29,031 nt of DNA from a virus. The position numbers were made by a program, and so were the translations under genes. The notes under the pieces were generated by a model. The model saw only the letters and a list, made by a program, of their open reading frames with translations, did not search any database and was not told where the DNA came from. Where the stretch lies: positions 1 to 29,031 of the IMG/VR virus record IMGVR_UViG_3300020572_000002; one strand, 5' to 3'. Shown here one piece after another: positions 8,232-14,275 of the stretch; positions within the stretch are counted from its first letter, which is position 1; each line of letters opens with the position of its first letter.

Positions 8232-8529
8232 ACAAGATTCGGTTGTTATAATGACCATAGAGCAAGGCAAAGAAATAAACGCTTTGTATTTGGGTTATAA
8301 CAAAACAATAGATTCATTAAAAATTAAAACAAGATATTATGATTCAGCAATTAATCAAATTAGTAAAAAGCAAGATACAATCAACCTTTACAGATATCAT
8401 ATCAATAATATTAAACCAGCCACAGGAATCGACAAAGAGTTCAAAGAAGCCTTTGAGAAAGAAAAAGGGATAAATAGAATATGGACTTTAGCTTTATTTA
8501 TGGCATTAGTACTAATTAAAACAGAATAA
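8143..8529 (+). CDS. Exported protein with C-terminal membrane segment, overlapping start
   Basis: This protein has 128 residues if the GTG at 8143 is used. That start gives a complete signal peptide (MKSKQVWIVLAMILVSVSSY, cut after SYSQ), a typical flavobacterial form; the later ATG at 8176 would lose most of it, so I prefer the GTG. The middle is charged and probably helical (DSLKIKTRYYDSAINQISKK), and residues 112-125 (NRIWTLALFMALVL) are a second hydrophobic segment. The first 89 bases overlap the previous gene in a different frame. It lies within the lysis cassette, so a spanin-like or lysis-timing role is plausible but unproven. Confidence 0.65.
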   Translation: MKSKQVWIVLAMILVSVSSYSQYPQIRKIKQDSVVIMTIEQGKEINALYLGYNKTIDSLKIKTRYYDSAINQISKKQDTINLYRYHINNIKPATGIDKEFKEAFEKEKGINRIWTLALFMALVLIKTE

Positions 8530-8531
8530 AA

Positions 8532-8762
8532 ATGAAATGGATAGCAAATTTATTATCGGATGAAAGAGGGTCAATAAGCACTAAAAGGGTTATAGCTTTA
8601 TTAAGTGCTTTGTTTTTATGTATTACTTTATTGGCTAATTCTTTTAGTCATTTAGAAGTAGCACCAAGTGATAAACTTGTTGATGCAGTTATGGCTATAT
8701 GTATAGCAGCAATGGGTACAAGTACAATAGACAAATTTTCAACAAAAAAAGATGCCGAATAA
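8532..8762 (+). CDS. Two-span membrane protein, probable holin
   Basis: This protein has 76 residues, with hydrophobic segments at about 18-36 (RVIALLSALFLCITLLANS) and 49-63 (VDAVMAICIAAMG), a charged N-terminus (SDERGSISTKR) and a charged C-terminus (KFSTKKDAE). Size, two spans with both ends inside, and a position just before two cell-wall hydrolases fit a class II holin, which forms the inner-membrane hole at lysis. It starts 2 bases after the upstream gene and overlaps the next tiny gene by 11 bases. Confidence 0.7.
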   Translation: MKWIANLLSDERGSISTKRVIALLSALFLCITLLANSFSHLEVAPSDKLVDAVMAICIAAMGTSTIDKFSTKKDAE

Positions 8763-8835
8763 CGAGAAACGAGCATTATTAATAGGCTTTACCTTATGGG
8801 TATTAGCTTTAATTTATTTTATTTATAACGTATGA
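8752..8835 (+). CDS. 27-residue membrane peptide in the lysis cassette
   Basis: The ATG at 8752 opens a 27-residue frame (MPNNEKRALLIGFTLWVLAL, then IYFIYNV). It has a charged head and one membrane span. It overlaps the holin candidate upstream by 11 bases and the endolysin downstream by ATGA, so every base between those genes is coding. Such a peptide could modulate the holin. The tight overlaps argue that it is real, but the length makes it uncertain. Confidence 0.55.
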   Translation: MPNNEKRALLIGFTLWVLALIYFIYNV

Positions 8836-9296
8836 AATTATCACAACACCTATCATTAAGCGAGGTTATTCGTAGCGAATCAGCAAAGAGAAACGGAATC
8901 AGCAATATGCCTATTCCACAACACATTGAAAACTTTAAGTTATTAGCAGAAAAAGTATTTGAGCCTGTAAGAGTTCATTTTGGAGTTCCTATTCACATAT
9001 CAAGTGGTTACAGAAGTATTGAGCTGAACAAATGCATTGGCGGTTCTTTAACAAGTCAGCATTGCACAGGAGAGGCTATTGATATTGATATGGATAGTTC
9101 TACAAGCGGTGTAACGAACAAAATGGTATTTGATTACATTAAAGACAATTTAGTATGGGATCAAATGATCTGGGAGTTTGGTACAAAAGAAAATCCTGAC
9201 TGGGTTCACGTTTCGTATGAATCAACTGGCAAACAAAGAAAGCAAGTATTAAGAGCAGTAAGGGTTAATGGTAAAACAACATACCAAAACTATTAA
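8832..9296 (+). CDS. Peptidase M15 family endolysin
   Basis: This protein has 154 residues. It matches the M15A D-Ala-D-Ala peptidase fold: SSGYRSIELN at 57-66, IGGSLTSQH at 69-77, EAIDID at 81-86 and WVHVSY at 124-129. The zinc ligands are expected to be His77, Asp84 and His126. These enzymes cut the peptide part of peptidoglycan and serve as phage endolysins. No signal peptide is present, so it needs the holin to reach the wall. It overlaps the upstream membrane peptide by ATGA and is followed by a second, lysozyme-like hydrolase. Confidence 0.9.
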   Translation: MKLSQHLSLSEVIRSESAKRNGISNMPIPQHIENFKLLAEKVFEPVRVHFGVPIHISSGYRSIELNKCIGGSLTSQHCTGEAIDIDMDSSTSGVTNKMVFDYIKDNLVWDQMIWEFGTKENPDWVHVSYESTGKQRKQVLRAVRVNGKTTYQNY

Positions 9297-9297
9297 T

Positions 9298-9888
9298 ATG
9301 ATCTCCAAAAAAGCTATTGAACTAATTATTAAACACGAGGTTGGAGGTAGAGCCGTTTACGAACGTAGATACCAAAAGCCTATTTTAACGGAAAGCGGAG
9401 TTGTTATCGGAATAGGGTACAATTTAAGTGACGTTAGAGATAATCAATTCTTTAGCGATTGGGATGGCTTAAATTTAAACTTTCTACACGCATTAAGGAA
9501 AGTAGTAGGAATAAAAGGAGAGGCGGTTAAAACGATGCTTAGAGGGGAAATATTGCAAGTTAGGATTCCATACAATTTTGCGTACGATGTATTCGTTAAT
9601 AAGTCAATACCTAAATACTATAAATTAACAAAGGATATTTATCCAGAGATAGATAGTTTAAACGAGGACACAAGGGGTGCGTTGGTTTCAATGGTTTACG
9701 ATAGAGGAAATAAATTAGACGGAGATACAAGAACTGAAATGAGAGCCATTGTTGATCTTGTGGCTAAAGCAGACTACGAGGGCATAGCCGACCAAATAGA
9801 AAGAAGCAAAAGATTATGGGAGAATGGGTTGGATGGTTTGGTCAAACGGAGAGAAGAAGAAGCAGACCTGATACTCAATTCAATATAA
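9298..9888 (+). CDS. Lysozyme-like muramidase (GH24-like)
   Basis: This protein has 196 residues from the ATG at 9298, one base after the stop of the M15 gene; a longer in-frame start would run into that gene. The N-terminal helix AIELIIKHEVGGRAVYE carries Glu14, the expected catalytic acid. VVIGIGYNLSD at 35-45 matches the GxGYN part of T4-type lysozymes, ALVSMVYDRG at 128-137 fits the helical core, and WENGLDGLVKRREEEADLI at 174-192 is the usual C-terminal helix. It would cut the glycan strands while its neighbour cuts the peptides. The family call is by motif and is fairly secure; the exact GH number is not. Confidence 0.8.
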   Translation: MISKKAIELIIKHEVGGRAVYERRYQKPILTESGVVIGIGYNLSDVRDNQFFSDWDGLNLNFLHALRKVVGIKGEAVKTMLRGEILQVRIPYNFAYDVFVNKSIPKYYKLTKDIYPEIDSLNEDTRGALVSMVYDRGNKLDGDTRTEMRAIVDLVAKADYEGIADQIERSKRLWENGLDGLVKRREEEADLILNSI

Positions 9889-9898
9889 AACCAAAACA

Positions 9899-10939
9899 AT
9901 GACAACAACAAAAAAAAGGGGAGGCGGAAAAACAACAATGAGCGGTCAAATAGTTTTAGACTATTTAGCCAAATATCCTCAATGGATGCCGTCCAACACT
10001 TTAGCATCTTTGATTATGAAGGAGCAAAGCGCACACTTTGATAATCACGATAACGTACGTTACTTGATAAGATATTACAGAGGAAAGGTTGGAGATGATA
10101 AAGCATCAAGAGGAAAGAATACACAATTTATAGAAGACTTTAAGCGTACTGCTTCAAACTTTGTTCAGCCACCTACTTGGGTAGAGGAGAAAGTAATATA
10201 TTGTTTGCCGATAGGAATTAAGAAGATGGGCTTTATAAGTGATTTACAAGTTCCATTTCACGACCCTAAAGCTATTGATGTTTGCTTTAAATATTTAGTT
10301 GACCAAAAGATTGATTCATTATTTATCAATGGAGATTTAGTTGACTTCTATCAATTAAGCGATTTCCAGAAAGACCCAAGAGTAAGAAAGTTTGATGAGG
10401 AATATGAGGCTATTATTGAGATGCTTGGATTTATAAGAGCAACTTTTCCTTTGATTCCTATTTATTATAACTTAGACGCAAATCACGAATTTAGGTATGA
10501 AAGGTATATGCGAACCAAAGCGCCTGAATTATTAGGTTTAAACGGCAAGTTTGACATTGAGGAAATACTTATGTTGAATACTTTTAACATTATTCCGATT
10601 AAGAATATAGATCACGTTAAGTTCGGTAAATTACCTATTATTCACGGAGATACTACATTTAGGAGGGGTAGCGGTGTAAACCCAGCTAAAACGCTTTACG
10701 ATAGGGTTAAGCAGTCTGCAATAGCTTCGCACGTTCATCAGGTACAATCTTATACAACTAAGAATCAATTTGATGAGGAAGTCTTTACTTGCTGGACCAC
10801 AGGACATCTTATGCATCCAAACGTAGAATATTGTAAGCACGTTGACAATTACTCACAAGGCTTTGCAATATTAGAAAAGGATGTTGAAGGTTACTATTCG
10901 GTTCAAAACAAAAGAATCTATAAAAATAAAATATTTTAA
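9899..10939 (+). CDS. Calcineurin-like metallophosphoesterase with N-terminal helical domain
   Basis: This protein has 346 residues. Residues 1-95 are basic and helical and may bind DNA. The catalytic domain carries the metallophosphoesterase motifs in order: SDLQVPFHD (Asp115, His121), NGDLVDF (Asp146), DANHE (Asn195, His196), IHGD (His249) and SHVH (His278, His280). Two motifs differ from the commonest forms (GNHE and GHTH), but all metal ligands are kept. Phage enzymes of this type act as nucleases or nucleotide phosphatases; the substrate cannot be told. It begins 10 bases after the lysozyme gene, so it is probably expressed late, at the end of the lysis block. Confidence 0.85.
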   Translation: MTTTKKRGGGKTTMSGQIVLDYLAKYPQWMPSNTLASLIMKEQSAHFDNHDNVRYLIRYYRGKVGDDKASRGKNTQFIEDFKRTASNFVQPPTWVEEKVIYCLPIGIKKMGFISDLQVPFHDPKAIDVCFKYLVDQKIDSLFINGDLVDFYQLSDFQKDPRVRKFDEEYEAIIEMLGFIRATFPLIPIYYNLDANHEFRYERYMRTKAPELLGLNGKFDIEEILMLNTFNIIPIKNIDHVKFGKLPIIHGDTTFRRGSGVNPAKTLYDRVKQSAIASHVHQVQSYTTKNQFDEEVFTCWTTGHLMHPNVEYCKHVDNYSQGFAILEKDVEGYYSVQNKRIYKNKIF

Positions 10940-10940
10940 A

Positions 10941-11132
10941 ATGAGATACCCTAAAAACTTTGCAAAATTGACATCAATACAACAGGAGCAATGGTTAGTT
11001 GCTAAACTAATTGAACTCCATAACTTAGAACAAGAGATTAAATTAACCTTAGGCAAAATAAGAGGCGGAGAGAAACTTATATTTAAAGAGATTGACAGAC
11101 CTGATTTAGCTTTATTAAAAGATGAAGATTAA
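10941..11132 (+). CDS. 63-residue hypothetical helical protein
   Basis: The ATG at 10941 follows the phosphoesterase stop by one base and gives MRYPKNFAKLTSIQQEQWLV and onward, ending LLKDED. A frame extending further upstream exists but would overlap the phosphoesterase by about 60 bases, so I chose 10941. The protein is charged and helical (KLIELHNLEQEIKLTLGKI) and has no membrane segment. The first part is like small phage proteins that begin with Pro-Lys-Asn-Phe, but I do not know a function. It overlaps the next gene by 11 bases. Confidence 0.7.
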   Translation: MRYPKNFAKLTSIQQEQWLVAKLIELHNLEQEIKLTLGKIRGGEKLIFKEIDRPDLALLKDED

Positions 11133-11391
11133 GATCATATATAAGAAATTAGGCAGGGAACAAGCGCACGGCATTGCTGAAAGTGATGGTGTAGTTTATA
11201 TTGACTCACGGCTAAAGGGTAAAAAATTGCTTGAGATATTGCTACATGAGCTGATGCACCTTCAAAATCCATTGGACGATGAAGAAACGATTATTAACAA
11301 AAGCGTAACTTTATGTAAGATTCTCTGGAAAGAAGGTTACAGGAGAGTAGATAATTCTAACGATACACCATTGCAAGATGGTTCTAAATAG
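11122..11391 (+). CDS. Small HExxH metallopeptidase-like protein
   Basis: This protein has 89 residues. A KGKKLLEILLHELMHLQNPL block holds the zincin motif HELMH at 42-46 (His42, Glu43, His46). Upstream, SDGVVYIDSRL resembles the strand that precedes this helix in SprT/ImmA-like minimal zincins, and downstream LCKILWKEGYRRV is a helix common to such proteins. It may be a protease or only a zinc-binding remnant; a third ligand is not obvious, though the acidic DDEE at 53-56 could supply it. It is the last gene before the tandem terminators. Confidence 0.7.
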   Translation: MKIKIIYKKLGREQAHGIAESDGVVYIDSRLKGKKLLEILLHELMHLQNPLDDEETIINKSVTLCKILWKEGYRRVDNSNDTPLQDGSK

Positions 11392-11407
11392 TTGTTGGTT
11401 CATAGTT

Positions 11408-11435
11408 CCCCATCCCTAAAAAGGTGGGGTTTTTT
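11408..11435 (+). terminator. Rho-independent terminator 1
   Basis: CCCCA at 11408-11412 pairs with TGGGG at 11425-11429, extended by CC/GG across a one-base bulge, with an A-rich loop and a following run of six T (11430-11435). It lies 17 bases after the last late gene. Confidence 0.85.
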
Positions 11436-11438
11436 ATA

Positions 11439-11446
11439 TATATTTG
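11439..11446 (+). promoter_or_regulatory. Possible -7 element (TATATTTG) between the two terminators
   Basis: The octamer fits TAnnTTTG and would start a transcript near 11452 that meets the second terminator at about 11500. No -33 box is visible. It may be chance in an AT-rich stretch. Confidence 0.25.
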
Positions 11447-11474
11447 CATTTCATATTGGAGAACTTAGGTTTAG

Positions 11475-11506
11475 CCACCCTTTTAGTCTTATTAGGGTGG
11501 TTTTTT
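11475..11506 (+). terminator. Rho-independent terminator 2
   Basis: CCACCCT at 11475-11481 pairs with AGGGTGG at 11494-11500 and is followed by six T (11501-11506). With terminator 1 it insulates the early module from late transcription. Confidence 0.88.
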
Positions 11507-11522
11507 ATATAATAAACTGGAC

Positions 11523-11587
11523 AAAGTAAACCTATAACTTGACACATATCCCAATAAAGTAAGTCAATTACTTGACTTTTTGACTTA
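11523..11587. promoter_or_regulatory. Tandem bipartite repeats: operator or origin iterons
   Basis: The element AAAGTAA-N7-ACTTGAC occurs twice with identical internal spacing, at 11523-11543 and 11556-11576, exactly 33 bp (three helical turns) apart. The second copy overlaps a perfect inverted repeat, AAGTCAA-TTAC-TTGACTT (11561-11578), and another TTGACTT follows at 11580-11586. The spacing suggests binding of a protein on one face of the DNA. It lies about 60 bases upstream of the early promoter. Confidence 0.55.
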
Positions 11588-11645
11588 TATACCATTTATC
11601 CCTATTATTTGCCGTTCATCACATTTATTTAAAATAATTGGCTTG

Positions 11646-11679
11646 TTTGATAAAGTTATAAGGTTTTACCCTATCTTTG
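11646..11679 (+). promoter_or_regulatory. Early-module promoter
   Basis: TTTG at 11646-11649 and TATCTTTG at 11672-11679 are separated by 22 bases, within the range usual for Bacteroidota -33 and -7 boxes. The first early gene starts 24 bases downstream, at 11704. Confidence 0.6.
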
Positions 11680-11703
11680 ATTTCATAAACCAAAACAACC
11701 AAT

Positions 11704-11832
11704 ATGAACAGACTAAAAACCCAACAAGAAAAGGCAAACGAGCGATACGCTCAAGAAAGCATCAAACCACTTTACGCATTTATTATTGTATGCGTGGCAT
11801 TTTTAATTACCGCAATCCTTCAAAACATTTAG
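11704..11832 (+). CDS. 42-residue single-span membrane protein
   Basis: The frame from ATG 11704 encodes a charged head (MNRLKTQQEKANERYAQESI) and one membrane span (AFIIVCVAFLITAIL, about 25-39). It is the first gene after the early promoter and starts in an ACCAATATG context shared with other early genes. It is most likely an early membrane protein that alters the host envelope or anchors a partner; I do not recognise the family. Confidence 0.6.
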   Translation: MNRLKTQQEKANERYAQESIKPLYAFIIVCVAFLITAILQNI

Positions 11833-11833
11833 T

Positions 11834-12004
11834 ATGACACCAATTCAACTTTACATCAACACTTTGGAAACTAAAATATTAACTATGCCAAATGATGGCT
11901 ATGTAAAAGAAACAGTACAAGCCTGTTTAGACTTAGCAAAAGGCATTAATGAAATCTATGAAAACACTTATTACAACGTTGGTCAGCCAACAAATCAAGA
12001 CTAA
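11834..12004 (+). CDS. 56-residue hypothetical early protein
   Basis: The ATG at 11834 is one base after the previous stop. The protein (MTPIQLYINTLETKILTMPN at the start, ending GQPTNQD) is soluble and mostly helical. Its last 56 bases overlap the ribbon-helix-helix gene in another frame. Similar short early proteins are common in Bacteroidota phages, but I cannot name a function. Confidence 0.6.
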   Translation: MTPIQLYINTLETKILTMPNDGYVKETVQACLDLAKGINEIYENTYYNVGQPTNQD

Positions 12005-12176
12005 TTTACAAACCGAAGCCGACACTAAAGGTATCACTTTAAGTAAGTTGGTTTATAAAATCCTAAAACAATATGAGCAAACTAATCTATCAAGAGAAAC
12101 AACTCAAGTTGCACAAAAGAGCAACAATGCTATTGGAACTACTAAAACAAGCACAAGGAAGGCAAAATCTATTTGA
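11949..12176 (+). CDS. Ribbon-helix-helix (Arc/CopG-like) DNA-binding protein
   Basis: This frame has 75 residues (or 72 from the second Met at 11958). The segment LITTLVSQQIKTNLQTEADT followed by KGITLSKLVYKILKQYEQ has the ribbon-helix-helix pattern: a polar beta strand, helix A, the G-x-T/S-x-S-x-L turn and helix B. Such dimers repress transcription, which makes it a candidate binder of the repeats at 11523-11587. The C-terminal about 30 residues are basic and Thr/Ser-rich and overlap the next gene in another frame. The overlaps on both sides lower certainty, but the fold pattern is good. Confidence 0.6.
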   Translation: MKSMKTLITTLVSQQIKTNLQTEADTKGITLSKLVYKILKQYEQTNLSRETTQVAQKSNNAIGTTKTSTRKAKSI

Positions 12177-12369
12177 GGCAGATTTAGCCGAATGGAGACG
12201 AGGACTTGATGATACAAGGACAATGATTAGCGAGGAAGACTTACTAATTAAGATAGCAAGGATGAATGACATCCAGCGTAGAATCCTTAAAAGCTACCAT
12301 TATTTGATCCTTGACCTTTATACCTTAACTGAGGACTTTATGTTACCAATAAACCTTTTACATTTCTAA
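12073..12369 (+). CDS. 98-residue hypothetical helical protein
   Basis: The ATG at 12073 lies in an ACAATATG context like other early genes and gives 98 residues; a later start at 12127 (MLLELLKQAQGRQNLF) would shorten the overlap with the RHH gene from 104 to 50 bases. The protein is helical and charged, with FEADLAEWRRGLDDTRTMIS and a Tyr/Leu-rich end. It is coupled by TAATG to the DnaA-like gene, so a replication role is possible. I do not recognise the family. Confidence 0.65.
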   Translation: MSKLIYQEKQLKLHKRATMLLELLKQAQGRQNLFEADLAEWRRGLDDTRTMISEEDLLIKIARMNDIQRRILKSYHYLILDLYTLTEDFMLPINLLHF

Positions 12370-12806
12370 TGAGAGAAGTACACAAAACATATATGGCAGA
12401 ACTTGAAATAGAAGTTTTGCGAGATAAGAACAAAAAGCTAAAGCAAGAGATAAACCAATTAAAGGATTTATTAGACAAACATTTAAACATAAAAACAATA
12501 AGAATGGACAAAGAACAACAAAAGGAGTATGCAGTTGAAATGGCTGAAAAGATATGCAATTACTACCAAATTAAGTACGGACAAATGATGTCTAAATACA
12601 GGGGTGAGGAGGTTACTTTAGCAAGACAAATGACTATGTATTTCACTAAGGAAAAGACCGAGTTAAATGGCGAGGAAATAGCAAAATTGTTCAATAGGGA
12701 TAGAACCACAGTATTACACTCAATTTCTAAGATTAAGGGTCAGCTATCAAATAAGTTCGATGATACCATAAAAAATGACATTTTCAACTTAAATGTGCTA
12801 CTTTAA
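12369..12806 (+). CDS. DnaA domain IV-like DNA-binding protein without an ATPase domain
   Basis: This protein has 145 residues. The N-terminal 45 residues are a coiled coil (LRDKNKKLKQEINQLKDLLD). Residues about 58-127 match the DNA-binding domain of DnaA: an R-rich loop (SKYRGEEV), the basic helix LARQMTMYFTKEKTEL, and the DnaA signature helix RDRTTVLHSISKI at 110-122, equivalent to GRDHTTVLHA with Arg in place of the usual His. The AAA+ domain needed to melt DNA is absent, so it may bind an origin or DnaA boxes and recruit or block host DnaA, or act as a regulator. The coiled coil could mediate dimers. Confidence 0.8.
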   Translation: MREVHKTYMAELEIEVLRDKNKKLKQEINQLKDLLDKHLNIKTIRMDKEQQKEYAVEMAEKICNYYQIKYGQMMSKYRGEEVTLARQMTMYFTKEKTELNGEEIAKLFNRDRTTVLHSISKIKGQLSNKFDDTIKNDIFNLNVLL

Positions 12807-12857
12807 TTAGGTTATTAACACTAAATTAGTTAATTTTAAACTCTAAAACAAACCAAT

Positions 12858-13577
12858 ATGAGCGAACAACAACTGGCTAAAAAGCCACAACTTTCGTACA
12901 CGAAAGATCAAGTAGAGTTAGTAAAATCACAGATTGCTCCAGAGGCAACAGTTGATGAACTAAAACTATTTCTTTATCAAGCCCAAAGGACAGGACTTGA
13001 TGCGTTATCAAGACAAATTTATTGCATCCACAGGAACGTAAAAACGCAAAACGGATGGAGTAAGAAAATGACAATTCAAACAAGTATTGATGGCTTCCGA
13101 GTAATCGCTGAAAGAAGCGGAAATTACGGAGGGCAAAGCGAACCTATCTTTGTAGAACAAGATGGCAAGTTAATATCTTGTAAGGTATCAGTATTTAGGT
13201 TTAATGGCGATACAAGGTATGAGGCAGCCGTTGGAGTTGCATACTGGGATGAATACTGCCAAAGAACAAACGATGGCAAACCAATGGGTTTATGGGCAAA
13301 GATGCCACATACAATGTTAAGTAAAGTTGCAGAGGCATTAGCTTTAAGAAAGGCTTACCCACAGGATTTGAGCGGTCTTTATACAGGAGATGAGATGGCT
13401 CAATCAACAGAGGAAACTCCAACCTACATTAAGGCTCACGAAAGCGTAGAGGACTTGGAATTAGCTATTGATTTGTGCATAAATACTACTGAATTAAGCC
13501 AACTTTACGCACTAAATAGCGAACTTGCAACTAAAGATGTAACTAAATTATTTACCAAGAAAAAAGAATCTTTATGA
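12858..13577 (+). CDS. bet: Bet/RecT-family single-strand annealing protein
   Basis: This protein has 239 residues. It fits the lambda Bet family: LFLYQAQRTGLDALSRQIYC at 38-57, a TIQTSIDGFRVIAERSGNYG block near 73-92, and LSKVAEALALRKAYPQDLSG near 154-173. These proteins bind single-stranded DNA and anneal complementary strands during recombination and replication. No Exo or RecE-like nuclease gene is recognised next to it, which is less common for Bet and may mean it works at replication forks or with a host nuclease. It starts in an ACCAATATG context and ends by overlapping the next gene by ATGA. Confidence 0.93.
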   Translation: MSEQQLAKKPQLSYTKDQVELVKSQIAPEATVDELKLFLYQAQRTGLDALSRQIYCIHRNVKTQNGWSKKMTIQTSIDGFRVIAERSGNYGGQSEPIFVEQDGKLISCKVSVFRFNGDTRYEAAVGVAYWDEYCQRTNDGKPMGLWAKMPHTMLSKVAEALALRKAYPQDLSGLYTGDEMAQSTEETPTYIKAHESVEDLELAIDLCINTTELSQLYALNSELATKDVTKLFTKKKESL

Positions 13578-13819
13578 CACCATTAAGCAGATTATGGGAT
13601 TTAAGAGAGGAAGTTAAGTTTTGGAATTACAAAGTAGATACAAGCTATCCACAAAACGCAAGCGAAATGATTAATCAATTAAACGCAGCTAAGTATAAAC
13701 TTAAATTACATAAACAATTACACTTCCCAGAGTTATTAGATCAACCTAAAAGGAATTACATTCCTTATCAAATGTTAGCTGATAAATTTGAAGTATTTGA
13801 AAACTATTTAAACGATTAA
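13574..13819 (+). CDS. 81-residue hypothetical protein coupled to bet
   Basis: It overlaps the bet stop by ATGA, so it is translated with it. The 81 residues (MTPLSRLWDLREEVKFWNYK at the start, LNAAKYKLKLHKQLHFPELL in the middle) are helical, basic in the middle, and lack membrane or export signals. Coupling to an annealing protein suggests a recombination or replication accessory, but no motif proves it. Confidence 0.72.
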   Translation: MTPLSRLWDLREEVKFWNYKVDTSYPQNASEMINQLNAAKYKLKLHKQLHFPELLDQPKRNYIPYQMLADKFEVFENYLND

Positions 13820-13821
13820 TT

Positions 13822-13992
13822 ATGCCTTATTCAACTTGCTGCGGAGCAGAAACCAATATGCCTGAAATCGACATTTGCCCTGATTGTTTAGAACATTGCG
13901 ATTGGGAAGAAGAAGAAGAAGACGAGGAAGAATTAGAACAAGATAGACAAAATGAAATAGCATTAGAACAACAACAATTAAATAAACATTAA
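13822..13992 (+). CDS. 56-residue zinc-ribbon protein with acidic tail
   Basis: The protein starts MPYSTCCGAETNMPEIDICP and has Cys pairs at CCGA (6-7) and CPDC (19-22), plus HC at 25-26, as in small zinc ribbons. A glutamate/aspartate run (WEEEEEDEEELEQ) and a Gln-rich end follow. It starts 2 bases after the upstream stop. An internal ATG in an ACCAATATG context (13858) would remove the first Cys pair, so I prefer 13822. The role is unknown; such ribbons often bind nucleic acid or protein partners. Confidence 0.68.
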   Translation: MPYSTCCGAETNMPEIDICPDCLEHCDWEEEEEDEEELEQDRQNEIALEQQQLNKH

Positions 13993-14002
13993 ACTAAAAA
14001 CA

Positions 14003-14275
14003 ATGATTGTATTAAACATTTGCAAAGAGGAAATTAACTGGAAAGAAGCTAAAAACGGCAAAAGTTACGCAAACGTAGCTACCGACTTTCTTAAACAACC
14101 AGATGACAAAGGAAATACCCACACAGTATGGAACAACCAAAGCCAAGAGGAAAGAGCCGAAAAAGCAAAGAAAAACTATTGTGGCAGAGGTAAACAAGTT
14201 TCTTACAATGCGCCAACAGGTAAAAAAGAATTTGCAGTAAACCAACAAGAATCTGAGGACGATTTGCCCTTCTGA
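14003..14275 (+). CDS. Small protein with SSB-like C-terminal tail (ESEDDLPF)
   Basis: This protein has 90 residues. The last eight, ESEDDLPF, closely match the acidic tip of bacterial SSB (DDDIPF) that docks helicases, primase and recombination proteins. The rest (EINWKEAKNGKSYANVATDF at 10-29, a charged middle) is too short for a standard OB fold, though its start could be two beta strands. It may be a very divergent single-strand binding protein or a mimic that recruits SSB partners to phage DNA. Its place after bet supports a DNA metabolism role. No other function is visible. Confidence 0.72.
   Translation: MIVLNICKEEINWKEAKNGKSYANVATDFLKQPDDKGNTHTVWNNQSQEERAEKAKKNYCGRGKQVSYNAPTGKKEFAVNQQESEDDLPF

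Larger units (their letters stand above)
11392..11703. other. Main intergenic region between late and early modules
   Basis: This is the only gene-free stretch over 300 bases. In order it holds two rho-independent terminators (11408-11435 and 11475-11506) with a promoter-like box between them, a cluster of repeated TTGAC half-sites (11523-11587), and a promoter at 11646-11679 for the early genes. A frame beginning with TTG at 11580 runs through it but has no family features and overlaps better genes, so I do not call it. The AT-rich repeat-bearing part is the best origin candidate in the window. Confidence 0.7.

Noticed and set aside
11596-11604. DnaA box (TTATCCCTA against TTATCCACA)
   Set aside because: Two mismatches and no second box nearby; too weak to call, although the region remains an origin candidate on other grounds.
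11580-11837. 85-residue frame starting with TTG in the early intergenic region
   Set aside because: It overlaps the promoter, the 42-residue membrane protein gene and the repeats, has a non-ATG start and reads as low-quality basic sequence without family features.
12090-13422. Several minus-strand frames of 60-75 residues opposite the early genes
   Set aside because: They mirror strongly coding + strand genes, lack promoter or start context and have composition typical of antisense shadows. No minus-strand gene in the window is convincing.
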